DNA of 64,000 bases, taken from NCBI RefSeq assembly GCF_023278185.1, contig NZ_CP066356.1, forward strand, positions 5,758,001 to 5,822,000, in the 5' to 3' direction. Each line of letters opens with the position of its first letter. Within the stretch, counting starts at the first letter, position 1. The translations under genes were made by a program, and so were the position numbers. This document shows, piece by piece, positions 1-6,871 of the stretch. The notes under the pieces were generated by a model. It saw only the letters and a program-made list of their open reading frames with translations, did not search any database and had not been told where the DNA came from. The stretch is from Bradyrhizobium elkanii USDA 76. GTDB taxonomy: Bacteria; Pseudomonadota; Alphaproteobacteria; Rhizobiales; Xanthobacteraceae.

Positions 1-1255
1 CGTTCATGGCGCCACCGCGACTGCCACCGCCACGATTCGCCGCAGCTGCGCGGTTACCGGCATTGCCGCGGTTGGCGGCCTTTGCGCGATCGCCCCCGCC
101 CTTGGCCTTGTTGCCGGCGCCGGCGCGGTCGCCGCCCTTGGCGCGATCAGCGGCACCTGCGCGGTCGCCGCCTTTGCCGCGATCGCCCGCACGGTCTCCG
201 CCGCGGTCGCCTCCACGGTCTCCAGCCCGATCTCCGGCGCGATCACCGCGGTCTCCTGCCCGGTCACCGGCGCGATCTGCGCCCGGGCGATCGCCGCCGG
301 GCTTGAGAACCTGCTGACCATCGCGGCCGCGAAAATCCATCCGGTCGCTGGCACCGGCCCGATTGGCGTTGCCGCCGAAGCGCTGCTGCACGTTGCTGTT
401 GTTGTAGCGGACGCCCTGGCGATGCGCCGGATTGTGCTGCCAGCTGTTCCCGATGTTATTGACCCGGTTGAAATTGTTCACATAGACGTTCCGATTGCCC
501 CAGTTGAAGCCGCCGCCCCAATAATTGCCCCAACGTCCGATCGCCCATCCGGCGCCGAAGACAAGACCTGCCGCGATCACCCCGGCGCCGATATAGGACG
601 GATAGCCGAAATAATACGGCGGATAGTCTGCATAGGGCCACGCGCCATAGACCGTCGCGGGATCGTAATAGGGCACGTAGACCGTGTTCGGATCGGTCTG
701 CTCGATGACGATAACCTGCTTGCTCTCCTGAGTCTGGACGCTGACCTTCTGCTGCTTGGTCGTCACCAGCTTGTTGTTGGCCTGCGCCTTGCTGCGCAGC
801 CGCTGGATCGCATCCATGACGTCGGGCTGCTGCGCCAGCACGGCATCGCCCAGATTCTTCGTCCAATCGATCTTGTCGCTCATCATCGCGAGCACGTCGG
901 CGGTGCTCGCGAGCGCCTTCACGCTGTCATCCCAGGCCTGCTTGTCGACCTCGGCCTTCAGTGCATCCCCTTTCAAGCTCTTGCGCTCCTTGAGCCAACG
1001 ATCGGCCTGCACGACCTCGAGCGGATAGGTCGACGCCGCCAGCACGTTGGCGAGCAGCGAGTCCGGATAAAGCGCGATCGGCGCCACCAGGGCTTCCAGC
1101 TGTTCCGGCTTCAGGAGCTGATCGGCAGGCTGCGTTGTTGCCGCGGCCGGCTGGCTGGCCTGGGCCGGCGGCTTGTCGGCAGTCTGCGCGGTTGCGGCAA
1201 CGGACGTCACCGACACCAGCACAACCGCAAGCAGAGTCTTGCCCCAACGGAACAT
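1..1255 (-). CDS. DUF3300 domain protein, exported, partial (3' end outside window)
   Basis: The reading frame opens at the ATG at 1255, six bases after a strong GGAGG, and is still open at the window edge. Residues 1-23 form a signal peptide ending near TAQ, then comes the DUF3300 region (motifs such as QLEALVAPIALYPD and PNTVYVPYYDPATVYG). Next is a short hydrophobic, glycine-rich stretch, then a long Gly/Asp/Arg-rich tail. DUF3300 proteins are exported and of unknown function. A perfect FixK box lies 57 bp upstream of the start, so oxygen-limited expression is likely. Family assignment is confident; function is not known. Confidence 0.85.
   Translation of the reverse strand, partial: MFRWGKTLLAVVLVSVTSVAATAQTADKPPAQASQPAAATTQPADQLLKPEQLEALVAPIALYPDSLLANVLAASTYPLEVVQADRWLKERKSLKGDALKAEVDKQAWDDSVKALASTADVLAMMSDKIDWTKNLGDAVLAQQPDVMDAIQRLRSKAQANNKLVTTKQQKVSVQTQESKQVIVIEQTDPNTVYVPYYDPATVYGAWPYADYPPYYFGYPSYIGAGVIAAGLVFGAGWAIGRWGNYWGGGFNWGNRNVYVNNFNRVNNIGNSWQHNPAHRQGVRYNNSNVQQRFGGNANRAGASDRMDFRGRDGQQVLKPGGDRPGADRAGDRAGDRGDRAGDRAGDRGGDRGGDRAGDRGKGGDRAGAADRAKGGDRAGAGNKAKGGGDRAKAANRGNAGNRAAAANRGGGSRGGAMN
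30..300 (-). repeat. Low-complexity Asp-Arg-Ala-Gly coding repeat
   Basis: The tail of the DUF3300 protein repeats short units such as DRAGDRGGDRAGDR, encoded by imperfect GC-rich direct repeats (ggtcgcc / gcgatc on the plus strand). It is an in-frame, charge-balanced disordered tail, not a spacer array. Such tracts expand and contract easily, so length should vary between strains. Confidence 0.7.
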
Positions 1256-1311
1256 CGCGACCTCCATCGACACCAACGGTCGACAACATCGGCCACGGTC
1301 CCGTCCCCTCC

Positions 1312-1325
1312 TTGATCAAGATCAA
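1312..1325. promoter_or_regulatory. FixK/FNR-type box TTGATCAAGATCAA
   Basis: Perfect TTGAT-N4-ATCAA match, 57 bp upstream of the DUF3300 start and just after the stop of the TAXI gene, so it most likely drives the DUF3300 gene. Activity is inferred from the known FNR/FixK consensus. Confidence 0.8.
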
Positions 1326-1342
1326 GGAAACGGCCCTTCCGT

Positions 1343-2692
1343 TCAGCTTTCGGCTCGGCCTTCGATTTGGCTTTCGGCTTGGCCCGGCTGTCGCGACGCA
1401 AGGTGGATGCGGCGATCGTGGATCAGGTTCTCGAGCCGATGGGCCGCAACGTTCACCGCCGTGACGGCGCGCTCGGCCTTGTCGTCCGCGACCGGCTGGT
1501 CCCGCTGCGTTCGCAGCACCTGGTCGATTTCGCGCTCGATCTCTTCCAGCTCCGACTCACGCCCGGCCGCGCGAATCCGGCGCCCCAACGCATAAAGCGT
1601 GTCGAGCGCCTCCTCGCGGCTCGGTGTCTCGACCGGTCGGAGGAATTTCCACGCTGCCGCAAGCACGGACGCAAGTCCACCGGCGATCATCGGCGCCAGG
1701 AAGATCGCATTGCCCCACTGGTCGAGAAAACTCTCCCTGGTCCCCTCATAGACCGCCGCCGCCCCCGGATGCACCGGGATGTAGGCGCCTGCGTCGGTAT
1801 CGGGCGTCGCGATCTGGGAGAGTGCCGGCAACTCGGCAAGCAAATCCCGTCGCGCATTCATGATCGACTGCGTCAGGTCGCCGATCAGGTCATTTCCGAG
1901 CTTCTTCTGCGCTACCAGATAGAACGACGTCTGCAGCGTCGTCAGGTCGTCGGCAGGAACAGGCGGCGAGCCGCGCAAGGTCCCCTTCGGCACGTCGAAG
2001 CTTTCATAGGCGCGCTCCTTTTCGGCGATCGCTCCGGCGGACTCGATGGCGATCATCACCGGGCCGGCTCGCGTGGTGCGCGAGAAGACATTGCGCAGCA
2101 GCGAAAGATATTTTTCGGTCAAAGGCATGACGAGCAGGATCGCCCGGACTTCCTTGGCATCGAGCGCCCGGCGCGCGTCCGCGGGGGCGAGCGGCTTGAA
2201 CGTCACGCCCGCGCGCGTCAGATCGTATTCATCGGTCAGCACCTTGATCAGCTTCTGATTGGCTTCGGCGCCGATCACGCCGATGGTGGCGCGCTTCAAC
2301 TCCGCTACGTCGGATATCGCAGCGCCGGGCGGCGCGACCAACAGGACGGTGGCGTGGGCCAACACGATAACGGCCTGGGCCTGCGAGAGATCGCCGACGT
2401 CTCCACGCACGACCGCGAGGTCCACCTTTCCGGACGCGAATGCCTTGGCAGACTCAAGCGGTCCCGGCGTCTGGACCAGGCTGAGCCGGACTGGCGCTTT
2501 CGACTGGGCAAACTTCCCCGCGATCGCCGAGACCAGCCTGCCGGCCTCGCCGTCCACCGACCCGACTGCGATCGTCAAGGTCGTCGGCCGCTCGTACCAG
2601 CGATAGGCCAGCAAGCCTGCGCCCCCAACCAAAAGGACGAGGCCGGCCACCAGGGCGATGCGCAATGACCTCGGCAACCTGCTGGGATCCAC
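1343..2692 (-). CDS. TAXI-family TRAP-type solute-binding protein with two membrane segments
   Basis: 449 aa, GTG start (GTG GAT CCC). An N-terminal membrane segment (about 10-30) is followed by a periplasmic binding domain of the TAXI type (about 36-300, beginning TLTIAVGSVDGEAGRLV). A second membrane helix lies near 330-350, then a C-terminal charged, coiled-coil-like region. Classical TAXI proteins are soluble periplasmic receptors feeding a TRAP permease. This one is membrane-anchored at both ends and no TRAP permease gene is nearby, so a sensing or scaffolding role is possible. It is the last gene of the minus-strand run 4869-1343, following the secreted 137-aa protein by 76 bp. Confidence 0.8.
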   Translation of the reverse strand: MDPSRLPRSLRIALVAGLVLLVGGAGLLAYRWYERPTTLTIAVGSVDGEAGRLVSAIAGKFAQSKAPVRLSLVQTPGPLESAKAFASGKVDLAVVRGDVGDLSQAQAVIVLAHATVLLVAPPGAAISDVAELKRATIGVIGAEANQKLIKVLTDEYDLTRAGVTFKPLAPADARRALDAKEVRAILLVMPLTEKYLSLLRNVFSRTTRAGPVMIAIESAGAIAEKERAYESFDVPKGTLRGSPPVPADDLTTLQTSFYLVAQKKLGNDLIGDLTQSIMNARRDLLAELPALSQIATPDTDAGAYIPVHPGAAAVYEGTRESFLDQWGNAIFLAPMIAGGLASVLAAAWKFLRPVETPSREEALDTLYALGRRIRAAGRESELEEIEREIDQVLRTQRDQPVADDKAERAVTAVNVAAHRLENLIHDRRIHLASRQPGQAESQIEGRAES

Positions 2693-2768
2693 GGCGCATC
2701 ACCCAATCGGTCCGGCCTCAGCCGACAACGGTCTGGCGGCGCGGAGCCAGCGCGGGGAGCGGACGCCT

Positions 2769-3182
2769 CTAGATCTTGCAACGATGATAGTTGACCTCCA
2801 TCCCCTCGATGCCCGGGAACTGGCGCGTAATGGTATCGTTGTCGACGGCCTTAAGGAAGAACTGCACATTCGATACCATGATTCCGGACGCGCAGCCGAC
2901 GATGATGTTGATGGTCTGGCCGTCGTCCTTGCGCGATTTGATCTTGCAGTTCTCGAACTTGCCCCGCAGGCGATCGGGCTCGGCGATGAATCCGCCGCCA
3001 TAGACGCCTGAGAAGTTCGTGAAGGTCAGCTGGTTCGCCCTGCCCTTGTGGGCGAACACTTTTCGGCATTGCTCGGCGCTCGTGGCCCAGGCACCCGTGA
3101 GATCGAATGCGTGCGCGTAACCCGGCAATCCGAAGATCATGCCTGTCGCCACGATTGCGCGAAGCTTACGGTCCGGTCTCAT
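2769..3182 (-). CDS. Small secreted protein of unknown function
   Basis: 137 aa, ATG start with a good GGGAG eight bases upstream. Residues 1-25 are a signal peptide ending GYAHA. The mature part has four cysteines (one of them in NIIVGCASGIM, one near the C-terminus in YHRCKI), which suggests disulfides in the periplasm. I recognise no family. It sits 24 bp after the HlyD gene and before the TAXI gene in the same operon. Confidence 0.7.
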   Translation of the reverse strand: MRPDRKLRAIVATGMIFGLPGYAHAFDLTGAWATSAEQCRKVFAHKGRANQLTFTNFSGVYGGGFIAEPDRLRGKFENCKIKSRKDDGQTINIIVGCASGIMVSNVQFFLKAVDNDTITRQFPGIEGMEVNYHRCKI

Positions 3183-3206
3183 GGGCTGTCTCCCTGTTCG
3201 CGCCCG

Positions 3207-4439
3207 TCAGTGACCGCTGAGCACCAGCGTCTGGATCGGCAGCAGCAGAGCCTGAATCCGAAGCAGCAAGGCATGAACGAGTGCAGTCGCGTCGACGGCG
3301 TGCAGGGCAAGGCCTTTTAACGTGCCGGTTTTCGGATCGGCAATCACGTCATGATTGCTGGTGTAGGCATTGACGATGCACGTGCTGCCTGGTGTCACGC
3401 CGTCAAGGCCGCCCTTGTAAAGCGGCTCCAGGAACACGAGGATCGAACCTGGCTTTTGCAGGCTCTGCGGGTCGATCAACAGCTCGCTGGCCCGAAACTG
3501 GCCGGCGGCGATGAAATCCTGCACGCTGGTGACGACCAGCGGAATGATCACCCAGGGTTTCGACATGCAGGTGGCTTCCGCGATCATGCCGGGCTTCATC
3601 ACCTGGGCCTCGATCTGCCCGAATCCCGCCTGCAACCTGTTGCGGCCCGCTTCGTCCGGTATCATGATTCCGGCCGGCCGCATGATCTGGGCGACGAGGT
3701 CCCCGGGGCGAACCAGGAATTGCTCGACGCGGCCATCGACGCCGGCACGGACGAAAGTCTTGTCGAGATCCACCTGCGCCTGCGCCCGCGCGGCCTCGGC
3801 GCTCGCCTTCTCGGCCGGCAACAGCGTGGAGACGCGTAGCGCTGCCGATTGCTTGGCGGCGCCGGCGGCATCGACGCCGGACTGCCGCTGATCAACCAGG
3901 ACCTGCAGCTTCTCGATGTCACGTTGCGGCACAATGCCGGGATTGCGGCGCTGCAACTCGCTCTTCACCTCCAGCTCGTCCTTGGCCTGCTGCAAGGAGG
4001 CTTTCGCCTCCCCGATCTGAGCGTCCGCCTTGACGACGTCGGCCTGCGCCGCGATCAACGACGCATCGACCTCGGCGATCTTTCGCTTGGCGGTCTCGAG
4101 TGCGGCCTCCTGCTTCGAACTGTCGAGCCGGAACAGAACGTCGCCTTTCTTCACCGGCGCGGTGAAGTCGACATTGACCTCGACGACGCGACCGGAACCT
4201 TCGGGCAGGATCGGCACTGTCCTGAAGTAGATCGCCGCGGAAGTTGTCGAGGGATGAAAGTAGAAGATCATCGTGATCAGCGAGATCGTGAGCATCAGGC
4301 AGCCGGTGATCCCCCATCTCAGTTCGTACCAGACAGAGAAGAACGTGATCTCCTTGCCGAACCGCTTGCCTTGCCGATAGCGGCGGTAGAGGTAATCCGG
4401 CAGGATGGTCACCAGCGAGCAGATCATCAGCTCAAGCAT
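3207..4439 (-). CDS. HlyD/EmrA-type membrane fusion protein
   Basis: 410 aa. A single membrane helix lies at about 47-67, then a split biotinyl-lipoyl-like domain (PILPEGSGRVVEVNV ... PVKKGDVLFRLD, later AGVDGRVEQFLVRPGDLVA). These flank a long alpha-helical coiled coil with many Ala/Lys/Glu residues (about 108-210), and a beta-barrel region follows. This is the adaptor architecture of tripartite export systems. No transporter ATPase or MFS/RND pump is adjacent; the partner encoded just upstream is a small two-helix membrane protein, and the start codon overlaps the end of that gene by 8 bp. The pairing recalls small-membrane-protein plus HlyD pairs such as YiaW/YiaV, but homology of the small partner is not shown. 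Confidence 0.85.
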   Translation of the reverse strand: MLELMICSLVTILPDYLYRRYRQGKRFGKEITFFSVWYELRWGITGCLMLTISLITMIFYFHPSTTSAAIYFRTVPILPEGSGRVVEVNVDFTAPVKKGDVLFRLDSSKQEAALETAKRKIAEVDASLIAAQADVVKADAQIGEAKASLQQAKDELEVKSELQRRNPGIVPQRDIEKLQVLVDQRQSGVDAAGAAKQSAALRVSTLLPAEKASAEAARAQAQVDLDKTFVRAGVDGRVEQFLVRPGDLVAQIMRPAGIMIPDEAGRNRLQAGFGQIEAQVMKPGMIAEATCMSKPWVIIPLVVTSVQDFIAAGQFRASELLIDPQSLQKPGSILVFLEPLYKGGLDGVTPGSTCIVNAYTSNHDVIADPKTGTLKGLALHAVDATALVHALLLRIQALLLPIQTLVLSGH

Positions 4440-4869
4440 GGTTGTGCACCTCTTGCTTCGCGGGCGTCCGGACGTCGGGACTGCCGTCAGGTACGGATTC
4501 GGCTTCCGGTTCGGCAGCGCCCGGCGTGGCGTCGGCGATGCGCTCGACGGAATCGGCGATGCTGCGCATCGGCGTGCCGAAATCCGGCAGGTCGATGAGT
4601 GCCAGCAAGAGGCCGGCGACCCAGAAGATATGCATGTGGGTGAACAGCGATATCAGGCCGAGGACGGCGACGATCTCAAACTGAAGTTTCTGGCTCTTGT
4701 GCGCCATGCGCTCCGGCAGGCTGTGCAGCTTCCAGTACAGAGTGCCAACCCAGAAGACTGTGGCTACGAGGAAGATGCCCATCACCACCATCAGGGTGTC
4801 CGACCCGTCGGCGCCGGGAATGAAAAACGGCAGATGATGGGGGGCCGCCGGATGCATCTGTTCGCTCAA
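4432..4869 (-). CDS. Small membrane protein preceding HlyD partner
   Basis: 145 aa from a TTG start at 4869, preferred over the ATG at 4857 because GGGAG lies nine bases upstream of the TTG only. Two membrane helices are clear (about 26-44 and 64-90). The acidic, proline-rich C-terminus and His-rich termini are probably soluble. It overlaps the HlyD gene by 8 bp, so the two proteins are probably made in fixed ratio and may act together. First gene of the run, 74 bp downstream of a FixK box. No family recognised. Confidence 0.7.
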   Translation of the reverse strand: MSEQMHPAAPHHLPFFIPGADGSDTLMVVMGIFLVATVFWVGTLYWKLHSLPERMAHKSQKLQFEIVAVLGLISLFTHMHIFWVAGLLLALIDLPDFGTPMRSIADSVERIADATPGAAEPEAESVPDGSPDVRTPAKQEVHNHA

Positions 4870-4942
4870 GCCAAGTCTCCCGGTCGCAATAACACCGCAA
4901 GCGAATCTTGATCGACACTGCTGACGATCCTATCGCGCTTGC

Positions 4943-4956
4943 TTGATCTGGATCAA
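4943..4956. promoter_or_regulatory. FixK/FNR-type box TTGATCTGGATCAA
   Basis: Perfect consensus site between divergent transcription units: 74 bp from the start of the 4869 membrane-protein gene (minus) and 70 bp from the 5026 gene (plus). It could activate both directions. Confidence 0.8.
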
Positions 4957-5025
4957 GGAAGCCGGTCGGCTCATCCCTACCGTTCCGGGGGCAAGGTGGA
5001 AGATCGGGCTTAGGAGTCCCCAGCC

Positions 5026-5481
5026 ATGCGAGACAAGATCGATGATCTGATCCCCAAGGCACACGAAATCCAGAAGCAGGCGGCGCTCAAGGAAGCGGAG
5101 AAAGCCGAGGAGCACGCCAAGCGTGCGGCTGCCATCGAAGCCGAGAAGCGCGCGTTGATCGAGCGGCTGAGCAAGCCCTCCGGGCTCAGCGAGGACGAGA
5201 AGGTCAAACTGGCGTCGACGGTGATTCAGCGGGCGGTGCGCAACGGGTTGAGCGAAGTGCAGGTCTATCGCTTTCCCAATACGCTGTGCACCGACAAGGG
5301 GCGAGCCATCAATCAGATGGAGGCCGGCTGGGAGAAGACGCTGACGGGCATACCTAAGGAAATCTACCAGCTTTGGGCTGACTACCTGCAGCCGCGCGGC
5401 TACCGCATCCGCTATCAGATCGTCGATTACCCCGGCGGCATGCCCGGCGATATCGGAATCGTCATTGCCTGGGGCGACTAG
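5026..5481 (+). CDS. Conserved-looking soluble protein of unknown function, N-terminal coiled coil
   Basis: 151 aa. The first ~50 residues are a charged Ala/Glu/Lys helix, probably a coiled coil. Residues 50-150 form a compact alpha/beta-looking domain ending YPGGMPGDIGIVIAWGD. No signal peptide or membrane segment. TAGGAG lies upstream of the ATG. It is 23 bp upstream of ppk2 and shares its FixK-box promoter, so a role alongside polyphosphate metabolism or in low-oxygen survival is possible. I do not recognise the family. Confidence 0.75.
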   Translation: MRDKIDDLIPKAHEIQKQAALKEAEKAEEHAKRAAAIEAEKRALIERLSKPSGLSEDEKVKLASTVIQRAVRNGLSEVQVYRFPNTLCTDKGRAINQMEAGWEKTLTGIPKEIYQLWADYLQPRGYRIRYQIVDYPGGMPGDIGIVIAWGD

Positions 5482-5504
5482 TTGAAAACGACGGACGGGG
5501 ATCC

Positions 5505-6305
5505 ATGGCGAAAGACAAGTCCGCGGAGAAGATGAAACGCAAGGATTATGAGAAGGAGCTGCAGAAGCTGCAGGTCCAGCTCTGTCATCTTCAGGAATGG
5601 GTGAGGGCGAACAATCTCAGGGTCATCATCCTGTTCGAGGGACGCGATGCGGCCGGCAAGGGCGGGACGATCAAGGCACTGACTGAAAAGGTCAGCCCGC
5701 GTGTGTTTCGCGTGGTCGCACTGCCCGCGCCGTCCGATCGTGAGAAGACCCAGCTCTTTCTCCAACGCTATATGCAACAGTTTCCGGCGGCTGGCGAGAT
5801 CGTGATCTTCGATCGCAGCTGGTACAATCGCGCAGGCGTCGAATATGTGATGGGGTTCTGCACCCCGGCGGAGCACAAGCGGTTTCTCTCGCTCTGCCCG
5901 CAAATGGAGCAATACATCATCGAGGGCGGCATCATCCTGATCAAGCTGTGGCTCGAAGTCGGGATGGATGAGCAGGAGCGCCGCTTCAGGGCCCGGATCG
6001 ACGATCCGCTGCGGCAGTGGAAGCTGAGCCCGATGGACACGGAATCCTACCGCCGCTGGTATGATTACTCCCGCGCGCGCGACCTGATGTTCAAGGCGAC
6101 GAGCTCGAAGCACGCGCCCTGGAACGTCATCCGTTCCGACGACAAGCGGCGGGCGCGGCTGAACTGCATCGCGTTCCTGCTGAAGACGATTCCTCACGGA
6201 CGGGTCAGGCGCGACAAGGTCAAGCTACCCCAGCGCTCCAACAAGGGTCGCTACAACGATCAGGCCGGACTGCGCGGAATGAAGTTCGTCGAGGAACGCT
6301 ACTAA
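5505..6305 (+). CDS. ppk2: Polyphosphate kinase 2 (polyP:NDP phosphotransferase)
   Basis: 266 aa, full length for a one-domain PPK2. Walker A GRDAAGKGG at 46-54, Walker B-type motif with DRSWYNRAGVE at 103-113, then an arginine-rich lid region and a C-terminal basic tail. PPK2 enzymes transfer phosphate between polyphosphate and nucleoside diphosphates, usually running toward NTP synthesis, in the cytoplasm. Second gene after the FixK box at 4943, which fits NTP regeneration from stored polyphosphate when respiration is limited. ADP versus GDP preference cannot be read from the sequence. Confidence 0.93.
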   Translation: MAKDKSAEKMKRKDYEKELQKLQVQLCHLQEWVRANNLRVIILFEGRDAAGKGGTIKALTEKVSPRVFRVVALPAPSDREKTQLFLQRYMQQFPAAGEIVIFDRSWYNRAGVEYVMGFCTPAEHKRFLSLCPQMEQYIIEGGIILIKLWLEVGMDEQERRFRARIDDPLRQWKLSPMDTESYRRWYDYSRARDLMFKATSSKHAPWNVIRSDDKRRARLNCIAFLLKTIPHGRVRRDKVKLPQRSNKGRYNDQAGLRGMKFVEERY

Positions 6306-6312
6306 AGCTCCG

Positions 6313-6331
6313 GGCCGCGCCGGGCGCGGCC
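6313..6331. terminator. GC-rich hairpin between convergent genes
   Basis: Nine-base perfect inverted repeat GGCCGCGCC / GGCGCGGCC separated by one base, between the ppk2 stop and the stop of the convergent 6347 gene. There is no T-run, so it is a candidate bidirectional terminator or mRNA end-protecting hairpin only. Confidence 0.45.
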
Positions 6332-6346
6332 TGGATCACTCCGGAC

Positions 6347-6781
6347 CTATTTCAAGCGAATGGTAACCCCACCCACGGCGGCTGACACTTCGGCGCCGAC
6401 CTTCGGGCCGCTGAGCTGCAGGATCACGCCATTGGCGTTCTGCAGTTGCACGCCGCCGGCGCCCGCGGCGATCGCCCCACCGGCGCCTGCAGCGCTGTAG
6501 GAGCCCTCGATCGAGGCAGGCCCTCTGAGATTGAGGGCGCGCCCGACCAGCTTGGTGGTCGAAGCGCCGATCGTGAAGCCGACGCTCATGCCCGACACCG
6601 TGAACGGATAGCGCTTGCCGCGCAGGGTCAATACGCCCTCGCCGCCTCCGACACCAACGATGAATCCACCCTTGGTGAAGATGACGGCGACCGAGCCGGT
6701 TTCAGCCAGCGACGACGTGCTGAATCCGGCCAATCCAATCGCCAGCATAGCAAGAGCTCCGATCAAATTCATTTTTCTCAT
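6347..6781 (-). CDS. Small exported glycine-rich protein, SYLF/DUF1134-like appearance
   Basis: 144 aa. The ATG at 6781 is chosen because GGAGGG sits eight bases upstream; an in-frame ATG 42 bp earlier lacks this. Signal peptide at 1-26 (ends SLAE). The mature part alternates glycine with hydrophobic residues (FIVGVGGGEGVLTLRG, MSVGFTIGAS), resembling the beta-rich core of SYLF or DUF1134 envelope proteins, but I cannot confirm homology. Convergent with ppk2. Probably a periplasmic or outer-membrane-associated protein. Confidence 0.65.
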   Translation of the reverse strand: MRKMNLIGALAMLAIGLAGFSTSSLAETGSVAVIFTKGGFIVGVGGGEGVLTLRGKRYPFTVSGMSVGFTIGASTTKLVGRALNLRGPASIEGSYSAAGAGGAIAAGAGGVQLQNANGVILQLSGPKVGAEVSAAVGGVTIRLK

Positions 6782-6871
6782 CGTGTCCCTCCAGGAACCG
6801 GTTGCGTTACGCTTGTTGCGCAAGACTCATCGCCGCAAGAATGCGAAGACGCCTTGCGGACTCTCCTTCGT

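Noticed and set aside
30..300. Short regular repeats that could suggest a CRISPR array
   Set aside because: Units are short, variable and in frame with the DUF3300 coding sequence; there are no unique spacers of constant length.
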